Shown here one piece after another: positions 35,172 to 46,690 of a stretch of DNA of 64,000 bases. The notes beneath the pieces were generated by a model. The model saw only the letters and a list, made by a program, of their open reading frames with translations, searched no databases and was not told where the DNA came from. Both the position numbers and the translations under genes were made by a program. Within the stretch, counting starts at the first letter, position 1, and the number at the start of each line of letters is the position of its first letter. Source of the stretch: Cocos nucifera (lineage: Eukaryota; Streptophyta; Magnoliopsida; Arecales; Arecaceae); the NCBI GenBank assembly GCA_006176705.1, contig QRFJ01000499.1:62001-126000 (forward strand), in the 5' to 3' direction.

Positions 35172-36221
35172 TTTTGCAGATACACCAAGGATCCAATGAA
35201 ATAAAATAAAAAAATACTTGTAGTTGGATGTCTTGGGAATGGACTTGGATAAGTGATGATATTGGTAAAATCTAAACTTTTCTCACATCATACCATTAAT
35301 GTTTGTTTGATTAATTCTATTAATTTTAATGATCTATCATTATAATTTCATATTATGATTACTTGCTTGAAATTCTTTTCATATGTTAGTAAGATTAGTA
35401 TGATTGATTGATTTTGATGATTTGAATATTTTGATTTTAAAAGATCAATATGCTCTCCTCTAAGTATCATGTTATGATATGAATTTAAATTATCTTAAAA
35501 TTCATTATGATATAATAGCTTCTCCATATCAATTTTGTAATTAGTAAACTTAAATTAAAAGATGCTTAATTGCTATGAATATTTTTACGTTGTTGAATAT
35601 TTAAGTAAAACTATGTTTGACAATCCTCCATAAAATGCTAAATTATTAAAATTTTAATAAAAAATTTATATGAAATAAAGTACTTAATGTTAAGACATTC
35701 AATCATAAATGTTATGTACTTGATCTGTTGAATTACATTGCATATTAGCTTATCCCTAAGGTTTTGAAATTTTATAGTTCACCTAAAACTTAGAGAACCT
35801 ATGTCTAGACTTTCTTTTACATGAGTCCCTTGACTTGATAATCTTGCCCACATGATTGATTAATTCTTGATCCACCAATTTGACTTAAATATCTTTCTTG
35901 ATTATCGATTTAATTGCCTATTGATTCTTATTCAACTTGATTAAATTTTTTTGAATCAAAAACTACTTGAATTATTTTCTACTTCAAGGAGCCGACTCCT
36001 AGTTTTATTAGAGTCGACCTCTCTTTAGGAGCTGACTCTTGATTTAGCAGGAGTTAACCTTTTTTTTCGGAATTAGTTTGCTTATTTGAAAATATTCTAA
36101 GGCTCTATCATTTCATTATCAATTTTCTTGAGCTATAATTCCTTTCAAACCCCTCTCTTACTAAAATCGGACCTTTCCTCTCCATTTCTATTCTAATCTT
36201 GTAGTCCTAGTTCTCCAATGG
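35172..36221 (+). other. AT-rich spacer where pol should be
   Basis: I find no protease, integrase, RT or RNase H motif in any frame. The segment 35985-36060 repeats GAG(C/T)CGAC-type motifs. It looks like the spacer that normally follows pol, implying a deletion of about 4 kb right after gag. Confidence 0.6.
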
Positions 36222-36830
36222 TACCTTGAAAATATTTTGCCCAAAGAAAGAGAAAGTCTAGTTTTCAAAGTGAAAGGTATGCAGATTGAGACAATTGTTG
36301 ATAGCATTGGATGCATGCTACATATATACAGACCAGTAGAAGCACCTCGAATTATCTCAAGCAGCTACACATTTAAGATTTATATTTGATCGAGATGATG
36401 ATTGAGGGTATTGAGGATATTAGCTTTCATGCAGATGATGATGATGAGACTTCTACAGCAGAGTCTATTGCAGAAAATATCAGGATAAGAAGCCAATAGA
36501 GCAGCATGAACAAATAGAGACAGCTTCACTTTCATAGACCAGCCATCTAGATACAAGCCCATGATTACCTAATAGACTAGATGAGGATGCATTTGTTGAA
36601 AGACTCTCCATCAAAATCATATCGTCGGTCTATGTAGAGCTTTAAAGGTAAATATCAGAGGCATACCAAACGAGATGAGATGAGATGAAGGCATTATCAT
36701 TAGTAAGAGATGAGTTAGGAAGATTGACTCGAGCACTCACTGCAGCTAGGGAGGATGTTTGCTACTAAGCCCATTAATTTGGAGATATTAGACTACACTT
36801 TCCTTCTACCTAGCCTAGACCTATATCTTA
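36222..36830 (+). pseudogene. Env-like / accessory ORF relic of SIRE-1
   Basis: A badly broken frame starts near ATGGTACC (36222) and ends near 36830. It contains VERLSIKIISSVYVEL and DELGRLTRALTAAREDV. Position before the 3' region fits the env-like ORF of SIRE elements, but the sequence match to the SIRE-2 frame is weak. Confidence 0.4.
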
Positions 36831-37219
36831 GGATTATCCTAATATTTACTTACTTAAGATGCTAGAATTCCTTTCCACAACTTTAGTGGCCCTCTCAATC
36901 TATTTTTGACATCTATATAAGATATAACTCTCATACATCTTGCATGCTTTCATGATTTTATCTTTGAAATCATCATTGACTAATCAATAAAAAATTTATT
37001 TTTTTATGAAAAATCAATGTGTTTAATATTATTTATTTGACTCAATATTTGCTTTGCTTGCAAAACAAAGAGGGAGAATTAAGAAAAGTTAATTTTCCAA
37101 CACAAAAAGAGAGTTAGGAAAGTCAAGTTTTCTAGCATTTATTATAAAAAATAAAAAATAAATAATTTTAAACTAAATAAGAGAAAATATTATTGAAATA
37201 TTAAAAGTAAAATTATTTT

Positions 37220-38490
37220 GATCTATTTATGCACACTTCTTGTTCTAGTTATTTGATTTGCTTTAGAGAAATTATTTCTATTTTATTTTTTATTCAATCA
37301 TACTTTGCATGGTTTGATCCTATCATAATTTTTAATAATTAATTGGTATCAAGCTTAATCTTGAAAAATGTTTTGCTCCAAATGAAAATTCTAGATAAAT
37401 AATTTTTGAATCTCATGAAAAATCATTAATAGATATTTATTTGTTGCTTGACATGTTGGTTCACTTATACCTGAGTATTCATGTGATTTTATTTATTCAT
37501 GTTTTGCATTGGTATCAAAAAAATTCATCCTTAAGTGAAGTTTCACAATTGGTATTAAATAGATTTTTTCTGCCCTGCATTCCACTACTTTATTTTGATA
37601 AAAAGAAAAGAATATTTTATTTCAAATTTAGTTTTGCATAGCTTATATGATATCTTTTGAGATAAATTCAAAGAATTTCATACATTTTCTGAACTAAATT
37701 GAGTGATATTTCTTAAGAAAAGAAATATCTAAATTTAAATAGTAAATCTCTCTATGATTTGTTTGCATAGTCTATTGGCATCAATTCAAAATGGCTTATT
37801 AAAATAATTTGATCTGAACTTACTGGATTCATCTTTTTTGATAAAAGAAACTAAAACAATTGGTATCAAATTTTATCATCTTATACTCCATCTTTTGACA
37901 AAAAAAAGAAAGGGAGAAAAGAATGCTTTGCTTCAAATCTAAGTTTGCACAGCCATATTTTAATATGATAATGTTTGAGATAAATTACAAATGTTTGATA
38001 CCTTTTCTAAACTCAATGTGTAATATTTCTTGAGAAAAAAAATATTTTCTTAAAAAAATAATAATTAAAAAATAAATTAAACAAATCTCTTTGTGATAAT
38101 ATATCCAAATTCTTAATTTTGAAAGAATTTATTTATCTTGGATTTTTAAAGCTTAAAGCTACTCTTTAGCTAAATTTGAAAAGCATTTCTTTTTGAATCT
38201 ATAGTTTTGAAAAAAAAAATAATATTGAAATTGTACTTTCTAAATAAGGAAGAAATATTTTTTAAACTAAATCTTATTCTATTTTTGATTGAGTTATGCC
38301 GAAAGAAATAATTTTTTAAACTTGAAAAGAAATCACTTATATTGCTTGATTTGTTCATCTTTGATTTAAGCATTTATATATTTTTTGACTTGTCGATTCA
38401 TACTTTAATTGATTTGATTATGTCATCATTTTTTAATGATCAATGAATATTTTAAAAATGCTTTACATATTGATCATTTTGGTGTTGTCA
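37220..38490 (+). repeat. Diverged direct repeats in the SIRE-1 3' region
   Basis: Two roughly 317-bp units align: GAGATAAATT at about 37659 and 37976, preceded by TTGGTATCAA and TTTGA(T/C)AAA with AAGAAA, followed by TTTCT(G/A)AACT. A weaker third partial unit lies near 37320-37480. A purine tract AAAGAGGGAGAA sits at about 37065. Confidence 0.65.
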
Positions 38491-39703
38491 TGCGTTCCCC
38501 AACTATGCAACCCAAGAGGGGGGTGAATTAGACTTTTAAATTTTTAAAGCTAAATTAAAGATATCAAGATTGAATGATGATATGCAAGATGTGTGTGTGA
38601 AGCTATTTAGGTTAGAGAAAAATATAAAAGATTAGAGAGTAAGAATTTAACAAACTAAGAAAAGAAAGATAGCAAGCATACCACAAACAAGCAAGATTTA
38701 TAGTGGTTCGATGCTTTCCTTGCACCTACGTCCACTCCCCAAGCACCTACTTGGGAATTAAAAATCCACTAACCATATTCAAAATTGAATACAATATTGG
38801 AACCCTCCAACCCTAGCTATCCTAAGCTAAAATACTTATTTTTTGAGTATAAGCCAGCCTAATATAATCCTATTCAAGGTTAAGATCAACCTTCCCAAGT
38901 TTTGGAACCCTCCCAAAACTTGAAACAAAATAGTAAAGCAGTGTAAAAGATTTAATGACAATCAAATACAAGTTTAGCTCCCTTTGTGAGCAAATAAAAT
39001 CTTAAAAATGCTTTTCTCAATAATGGGGGAAGCTTCTCTGACTTTTCTCAAGGTTTTTGGAGATTTGAAAGAGCTCTTGAGAGGTAGGTGAACTTGAAAT
39101 AAAGGCTTCTTTGCTTGAAGATGACTTTTGCTTAGGGTTGAAATTGAATCACACCAATCTCTTATATTTTTTCTATTTAAAATCTTTTAAATCTTCAATA
39201 GATGGAGGAGATAATTTTGGGCAAGATTTGTAGCCATTAGAGATATTAAGGAAACCATTAAAACCTTTCAGAATAAGAAAAAAATAGTTGTTATAGAAAA
39301 ATTTCCGTTGCAGGGGTCAACTCATGGCACAGGGGACAACCTTGGTCAACCTCTGAGACAAAATCAAGAAAAATAGTCGTTTTATACTTTTAGCCTTCAG
39401 AATAGCAGAGGACGACCCATGGCATAGAGACAGCATGCCAAACTGCTCTTTTCAGTAGGAGACGACCTAGGGGTCGATTCTTTCGCTTCAAACTTGATTT
39501 TCTCTCAAAATAAGCATCCAAAAGTCATGGGACTGCCTCCAAAGGATTAGAAATCTTCTATACTTGCTCTTGAGACACTTAGATCAAAACTTGATAAAAT
39601 TATGATTTTGCCTCTGAAATATAAAAAGTCTTTTTCAAAGCCAAATTCATTAGTAATCCCCTTAAATGCTTTGTAACCATCAAAATTAATTTTTGAAGCA
39701 ACA
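38491..39703 (-). repeat. SIRE-2 3' LTR (1213 bp)
   Basis: The plus strand starts TGCGTTCCCCAACTATGCAA and ends TTTTTGAAGCAACA, the reverse complement of the SIRE-1 LTR ends. It lacks the 148-bp duplication of SIRE-1. Confidence 0.85.
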
Positions 39704-40481
39704 ATCTCTCCCTTTTTTATGATGACAAAATATTTGAGCATAAGCAAAAATAAAGCATGTAGAAGCATTGATTGAGGATTTCAAAAATTTTGAAGAAACA
39801 TGCTACATCACATACTGAGATATTATATTCAATTATTTAACCAATATGACATCAAGAGCAGTTTGATAATTACTTATAGTCAGGCATTTAAATGATTTGC
39901 AAAAGTGTTTGACTTACTTATTTCTTTTATCAATTTTACTTCTATTTTATTTTTTTATTAATTTTACTTTAATTTTGCTTATAGCCCAATTTTATTTACT
40001 CTACTCCTTTTTGACATCATCAAGTAAGATCTTAAAGGATTTTAAAATTCAAAAATAAAAAATCCTCCCCCTTAAGTTATTCCATATGTTTTTCTATTAG
40101 AACAAGAGTTTATAACAAAACTTTTAATTTACAAAATAACGATCATAATGAAATTTAGCCAATTCACAAAGGTTTCATTTCACATCATTCAAATGATTTC
40201 ATCACATATTTACATCCAAATGATTATCATAGCATCAAGTCATGAAAATATAAGTGTTAAACATACAAAATATAAAGGTGTCAAAAGTATTCATGAGAAT
40301 TAGACCATCAAAACATACAAAATTTATGGATACAGCTATCCATGACCCAAATAGTCAATAGTACCAATGCCAAAAGTTTGATCCAAAAAAAAATATAACC
40401 AACTATGACTTGATCAATAATTGATAGAAACAATTAAGAGATACTAGATCGTAACCAAATACAAAGATGACTAAACTAAAT
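39704..40481 (-). other. SIRE-2 spacer with polypurine tract
   Basis: The minus strand AAAAAAGGGAGAGAT abuts the LTR (39704-39718). A second purine run, AAGGGGGAGGATTTTTTA on the minus strand, lies near 40059-40077, just after the env-like frame. There is no gene. Confidence 0.7.
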
Positions 40482-41633
40482 CTAGTAAAGATCATGGCTA
40501 GAAGCATCTGAATCAGATGAGGAATCAAAGATGTGATGGGATGTGATAGGGTCAAATCCAGGAGCACGTCCTTGACCAAGTCTGCCTCGACCATGGGTGT
40601 AGGTGTGGGCTCGAGCAGCTAGATGAGATAACTCAGGAGGCTGAGAGGAAGTGGGCTGAGCAAGAAGAGCAATTCTGATAGTGTCTAAATGATTCAATCC
40701 TCTCGACATGGACTGAGTGATAGAGCCAATCTGTGTAGATAGAGTATCACTGAAGTCTCTGAACTCTCTCCTCAGGAAGTCAAAACCATCTTCCAGAACA
40801 CCTGAGAGTTTGGATACCTCAACTGTAAGATCTGATATCTCTATAATGTCCACTCTCATTTGGGGATGAACTAGATCGAAAACCTGCCTCTGCAAATCCA
40901 AAACTCTACCTGTCAATCTTAAAACACATCCCTCGAGGTCCTCAAGCCATGTAGACTGAGCATTAAGCAACTAGAAGATAGCAGAAACATGTGGAATCAC
41001 AGACTGATCAGAAGATGGGACGAAGTGAGTGCTCTCCCCCTGAGTGGTACTGGCTATCTGCTGAGATAAAAGACCTGCAATCCTCTGAGATAGGATATCG
41101 ACAATCGTCTAAATCAACTGGTCAGTGATCCTCCTGATCTGATCATCAGTGAATCTAACATCTATGTCTCTGCTCCTTGATGGTGCCACATCTGCATCTC
41201 TCCTCACTGACTCTGAGGGATCAGTCTCATGATCAAATGCAAACTAAAAGTCAGGAAATCCTCTATGATCATGAGGAGCTGAAGATGGTCCCTCCTTCTT
41301 AGCTCTCTCTACATCCTCAGCACCTTTGGACCAACCGCCATCAATTTTTGAAAAATCCATGCAATGCAATGTGTGGTGGTTGATGGTATCGGTGTGAGAT
41401 AATTTGGCAACTGGCTCTCCTTCAAAACTAACTCCAAACCTCCTAAACACTATTGAGAGGGCCATACCATAGGGTAGATGCGCCTCAGACCTATTCAAGG
41501 TCTCTCTCATCATTTCTATCATCAAAATAGGGAGGTTAAAGAGGATCTCTGTAATCACATGAAGCATGATACTTATGTCCCTATCGGATAATAAATCATG
41601 CCTACCACTCCTAGGGACAAATAACTTGATAAC
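40482..41633 (-). pseudogene. Env-like / accessory ORF of SIRE-2
   Basis: One minus-strand frame runs 41633-40482 (about 383 codons) with only three internal stops (near 41243, 41110 and 40970). It includes AHLPYGMALSIVFRRFGVSF near 41470, a feature I associate with the third ORF of plant SIRE-type elements. A coiled-coil region follows (LEDLEGCVLRLTGRVLDLQ, about 40945-40890), then a Ser/Asp-rich end. No signal peptide or membrane segment is visible, though the N-terminus lies beyond Gypsy-C. The function is not established. Confidence 0.6.
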
Positions 41634-42703
41634 TGTTGGGGGTAAACCCTGCTCCCACCGAAGTTTGGTCTAATGCTCAATCAAGTATAATTTGTAATCG
41701 TAGAAGAGCTTCAATCACCACTTCTCTACCAGTTGAACTCTTTCCAAACTTCACTTCTCCATCAGTCGAACTCCTCCCGGACTTCTTCTATAGTCGAACT
41801 TCTCCATCAATCAAACTCCTCTCAGACTTCTCTTACAGTCGGATTTCTCCATCAGTTGAACTCCTCCTGGACTTCTCCTTTAGTCGAACTTCTCCATTAG
41901 TCGGACTCCTTTCAAACTTCTCCATCAGTCGAACTCCTTTTGAACTTCTCTTGCATCCATACTTCTCCATCAGTAGAAGTCCTCCTAGACTTCTCCTATA
42001 GCCGAACTTCTCCATCAGTCAAACTTCTTTCAGACTTCTCCTTCAGCCAGACTTCTCTATCAGTCGGACTCTTTTCGAACTTCTCCTTCAACCAAACTCC
42101 TTCCGAACTTTTCCTTCAGTCGGACTTCTCTATTAGTCAGACTCCTTCTGAACTTCTCCATCAGTCAAACTCCATTCAGATTCCTCTAATGAATTTCTTT
42201 CAGATTTCAACTAGCATTCCTCCTAGATGATCCCTTCTAGTCGTATTCCCTCTAGAGGAGTCCAAACTCCTTTGGAATTGATATAGGTCAAAGCTCTTCA
42301 CCAACCAATGCCTGCTTCCTCTGAACTTCGACTATTAAATCTCAATGAATGGGCACATCACGACAACGGACACTACTCTCCGTAACAAACTTCACATGGC
42401 CCCGAACGGCCCACTACCCGATGGTTACAACTATCACATTCAAGTTTGTTACAGGCTTCATCTATAAAAGAGACCCTCCAGATATATTTTCTCTAAGCTC
42501 TCTTCTCCTTCCTAAAACTCTGCTGAATTCTTTTTTGAGCATTCCATTTTTGTTGGCCAGAAGAGCTGACTTGATCGTCGGAGGGTCCTACCGGAGCCAC
42601 CACCACCGACTCTGAATGGGACTTTATTTTGTAGGTCACCGATGTCGACCTTTTCTTCTTCAACTCCAGCTTGATTCGACGTCAACCAGATTCTGTACCA
42701 ACA
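41634..42703 (+). repeat. Gypsy-C 5' LTR (1070 bp)
   Basis: It starts TGTTGGGGGTAAACCC and ends TCTGTACCAACA. A minisatellite of about 28 bp (CTTCTCCATCAGTCGAACTC and variants) fills about 41720-42200 in U3. Confidence 0.93.
42463..42470 (+). promoter_or_regulatory. TATA box of Gypsy-C LTR
   Basis: TATAAAAG, about 240 bp before the LTR end and downstream of the minisatellite. Confidence 0.65.
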
Positions 42704-42707
42704 GGAT

Positions 42708-42725
42708 TGGTGCTAGAGGAAGGGC
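42708..42725 (+). promoter_or_regulatory. Primer binding site of Gypsy-C
   Basis: TGGTGCTAGAGGAAGGGC, four bases after the LTR, identical to that of Gypsy-B. Confidence 0.8.
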
Positions 42726-42820
42726 AATTTGTAAACCCTTATTCTTAAAGGAGTGCTCAGTCGATCCTATGGATCTTCTTCTTCAAGGTTCATCTCCATC
42801 CTCTTTCTCAATCCCAAGAA

Positions 42821-43815
42821 ATGCCTCCAAAGAAGGTGACTACCTAGAGATCTATCACTTCCACCATTAGATCTGAGCCAAATCCATCCATTTCCGCTCT
42901 ATCACTGATGCTTCAACCTCCTCCACCAATGGCCATGGTAGATCTGGAGTAGTTTAACCTACTGATACAGTGGGTTCAGAACCTCATCGAAATGATGTAG
43001 GCTATGCAGCAACCTTCGATGGTAGTTTTGCTAGAAAACTAGCCATCGGAATGTCAGGAATCTATCCCAAGGAGGCACACTTGGGCTAGCATATCCGTCG
43101 CCCCTAGGAAGGGGAAATAGAGAGCAGCGGATCCTTGTTCAGATCATGATTTTTCTTAAGAAGAGACCTTCGTCATCTAAAGTTGGAAGCCTTCCAAGAT
43201 TTACGTTTGAGATGACACCCTTGATTAGAAACTGTAAGAGATGTAATAGGGGATTGAGAAACATCACCACGTCATCCTGACTCACCATGATGACCTCTGC
43301 ACCGATCTCCATTTCTCTCCTCAAATTATGCAAGAGCTCATTCTACCGAACTTCAAGCTTTCTCAATTTGAAAGCTACGATGGAACCTCTGATCCGATCG
43401 ATCACCTGGAGGCCTTTCGAACCATGATGCTGCTCCATGGTGCACCAGACGCCATCTTATGCCAAGCTTTTCCATCAACCTTGAAAGAAGCAATAAGAAA
43501 TCGGTACTCGGTGTTGAAGTCAGATACGATCTTCTTCTTTTATCAGATGAGCCATTAGTTTGTGGCTCATTTTGTTAGTAGCTAGCATCACTAGAGAGGT
43601 TCGGATTCCCTCATCAACATCAAGTAGAAGGAAGGGGAGTCCATCCAGGCTATTGTCAATTGCTTCAATGCTACTGCACTAGAAGTTTAGAACCTAGACT
43701 AGTCTATTACAATGGCCGCGCTGAAGGGCAGCCTTTAGAAGAATGATTTGCTATTCTCTTTGGAGAAGAAATACCCCAAAAATTTTGCTGATCTGCTACC
43801 TCGGGCTGAAGGATA
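42821..43815 (+). pseudogene. gag: Gypsy-C gag, N-terminal part
   Basis: It starts MPPKKV at 42821. The first 170 codons carry many stops. The open stretch 43328-43558 holds the capsid-like region (FESYDGTSDPIDHLEAFRTM, a common plant gypsy gag motif), then LLFSLEKKYPKNFADLLP to 43815, where Copia-3 inserts. TGTCC (43816-43820) is the left target copy. It matches Gypsy-B gag closely, which gives the uninterrupted sequence across the break. Confidence 0.85.
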
Positions 43816-43820
43816 TGTCC

Positions 43821-46113
43821 TAAAGGAAAACACCTATTTTTTGGATCAAGTTCGTTCAGATCTGATTGGATCAGGAGGGATATTTTAAAAAAATTTTCTC
43901 TGAAATCCTAATTAGATCTGAGACTCCTCATATCTAATCTTTTTGATCTGATAATAAAAATAAAATAAAAATAAAAATTAAATCTAAGTTAATTATATCT
44001 TTATTTTGGGTAATCCAATTATCCTATGATGATTTCGATGTTTCGCTGAGGTTCTGGATGTCGCCATGCAAGCATTTGGCCTCTACTGATATCCACTCGG
44101 GCAAGATCTGGAGATCTTTTTCTTCTCAATTAATTCTTCAAAAATTAGATATAGATCTGATCTTGAAGATCTTCAAAACTTCTTTTGAAGAACTATCATT
44201 ATCTTTTGTAGTAGTGCTGTTTTCTTCCTTTTCTGGTGCCTTTCACTTGCTTGGATTGCACCTTATTCATGCCCAAAACCCCTTGGGCATGGAGAGGAGA
44301 GAGAGGACCAGAGGGTGGCATGGAGAAGGAGGGAGAGAGGTTTTGTGGCATCGGCTAAAGGCAGAAGCATTAAAAACCTAGGCGCAGATAGGGTTTATAT
44401 AGATCCTACTGCGCCATGCAATGCCACATCATCTCGTTCAATCACAGCCCTTTGAGCAATTAGATCTAAATCTTATTGGTGGGATGACATCATCTGATCC
44501 AATTAGATGAGATACCCTTACAAATCCTCCTATGGTGGTGCTAAGATAGGGTCAAACATGAGTTCTTAGCACTACAGAGTTTAATCCCCTGAAACAACCT
44601 TGCTGTCCCATCTGTCTGGGACTCCTCCTTTATCCTCATGGGGCACATGCCTCCCTAGGCATGCACCTTCTTCCTATCTACATTTAGCAGGGGGACAAGA
44701 CCTCAGGTACTCTCCTATAGGAGCATGACACATGGGTAGATGTCCAAGTGTCCAAGGTCAATCTTTGACCAATGTTCAAAAATAGGAATTAGCAGGTGAT
44801 CAAAAATGAAAGGTATTGTCTTAAATTTATCTCATAAATTAAGACGACCCTTTTCTGATCTGGACAAGCTCTAGTCAGACCAAGTAAAGATTTTTAAGTG
44901 AGTCCAAACACATTTAGCTCAGTCGAGACAAGCTTTAATGATTATTAAAGGAGAATATTAGGCTCACTCGTGTGCTAGCACGATTTTCTTGAATCTAATT
45001 GAATCTTATTCAAATCAATTGAACTAGATTAGTCCAATTGATGACATCCAAATCCAAACCCTTGTTTGTGTGAATTAGTTAGGTTCAATTCCATATGGTA
45101 ATGGGATATGTCGTGATCTCTATTATCAACATCATCGAAACACCTTCCGACGGATCAGAACCTTTTTGATTCAGACAACTAGTATGATCAATCATCCAAA
45201 TCATTCTAATTGCTCTCAAAATCCACCAATGGCACCTAGAGCATCTGGTGGCAACCCATCAAAACTGAAAGTGAACCTCTCGGTGTAGTTACCTGTGTGA
45301 TTATGTTCCGCTATCTTGAGCCCCGATCAGACTAGGGTTAAGGTGATCTCGTCAAACCCTAATATCCATCATATGAATTAATCATTCGATTCAAGTCCAA
45401 TAGGTAAATCCTAATAAAAACTCTTTCTACTATTTCACTCTGCCATGGCCATGGGCTTATGGACTTGATTCTTATGATCATCATAGGGCTGCTCCTCATC
45501 TACCGAGGTAGATAGATCCACTATTGGTGCAATCCAATTCCTACGATGAACATGCTATAGCCAATATACACCTCAGAATTTTGAATGGTTAGGAGATCGA
45601 GTTATGGTGTAGTCAAACTATAACACCCTCAAGGTAAATTATCGATGCACCATAGGTCAAAGAACTAGACACACCACTGTAGCTTCTAGCCAATCATCGA
45701 CGAGAAGGTAGACATCCTCATGACTGCTCGAGGTGGTCACGCTTAGTGCCCTCATTCACTAATGAGTACCTGTACTCTCACTCTGGTGTCTCTACACTAT
45801 AAACTCAAGACTTATCTATCCTAATGAAGTGATCATATACCAACCTTTCAGATCAATCACCATCCTCATGACGATCCTACGGTCGGAATCATTTTATGAG
45901 TTAATAATGAAAATTCATGTCTTAAATTTTCAACTCTTGAAAATATGAACTATCATTTCCATTAACTCAAGAGATGTATCACAAACACTTTTAAATATAC
46001 ACTATGATAAAAAATAATCTATTTTATTATTTATAGTCAAAATTATATTTTTTTTCTTAGAAGTGTATTATAAGTGTCAGCCAATCTGGCTTCTAGGACA
46101 CACATATCTAACA
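43821..46113 (-). repeat. Copia-3 3' LTR (2293 bp)
   Basis: The plus strand starts TAAAGGAAAACACC (TG decayed to TA) and ends ACATATCTAACA. On the minus strand the start TGTTAGATATGTGTGTCC follows the purine tract AAGTGGGAGTT. A plus-strand open frame 44058-44381 is incidental. Confidence 0.93.
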
Positions 46114-46184
46114 AACTCCCACTTGACCTAAAGCCAATTGGCTACAAATCTATGTTCCATCTTCTCAAGGTTGGCTTCAATCTT

Positions 46185-46690
46185 CTACTGGCCCAATGGC
46201 TTTGTAAGTAGGTCTACTGCATTATCTATGGAGTTGACTCTCTTGACCTCGACGTAACCTTTCTCGAGGTAATTGCGGATGAGGTGGTATTGCCGCTCGA
46301 TGTGCTTGGATTTCTGATGAGACTGTGGCTCCTCAGCAAGGGCCATGGCATCATTATTATCGCAGTATAGAGGAATGGCATCCGATGGCATTACTCTGAT
46401 CTCTACAATGAACTTCTTGAACCAGAATGGCACCTTCGTAGCTTTTGATGCAGCGATGTACTCTACTTTCATGGTGGAATCTGCTATCATTGTCTGCTTG
46501 GAACTTCTAACTGACAGCACCACTATTACACATAAATAGACTCCCAAATGTTGACTTTCGATCATCTATATCGGATACAAAATCCAAGTCTGTATACCCC
46601 TGGACTTGGAGTTCTCCATTACCAAAAACCAACAACATATCCTTAGTTCTTCTCAAGTACTTAAGGATACATTTTATTGAAGTCTAGTGT
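46185..46690 (-). pseudogene. pol: Copia-3 RNase H
   Basis: The open stretch 46565-46185 shows KVEYIAASKATK, LYCDNNDAMALAEEP, HQKSKHIERQYHLIR and a terminal VDLLTKPLGQ, the usual end of copia pol. The preceding part with the first catalytic Asp is in another frame (GYTDLDFVSDIDD near 46590). The gene ends about 70 bp before the LTR. Confidence 0.88.

Larger units (their letters stand above)
21758..38490 (+). mobile_element. SIRE-1: pol-less SIRE-type copia element, split by Copia-2
   Basis: 5' LTR (interrupted), initiator-Met primer site, a SIRE-type gag with two zinc knuckles, no recognisable pol, an env-like relic, and an AT-rich repeat-containing 3' region. No 3' LTR is seen because SIRE-2 interrupts it at 38491. 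The left flank is GTGAT (21753-21757); the partner is unknown. Confidence 0.75.
38491..41633 (-). mobile_element. SIRE-2: 3' end of a minus-strand SIRE-type element
   Basis: On the minus strand: an env-like frame, an AT-rich spacer, a purine tract and a 3' LTR. It inserted in SIRE-1 (left flank TGTCA, 38486-38490) and is cut at 41633 by Gypsy-C. Its gag and pol should continue beyond the window. Confidence 0.8.

Noticed and set aside
21758..39703. SIRE-1 and SIRE-2 LTRs as one element with an inverted end
   Set aside because: The minus-strand LTR is followed by its own purine tract and env-like frame in the proper order, so it is a separate element.
44058..44381. Plus-strand frame of 107 codons, partly repeated at 57865-58065
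   Set aside because: It lies in the two copies of the Copia-3 LTR; similarity reflects the LTR, not a gene.
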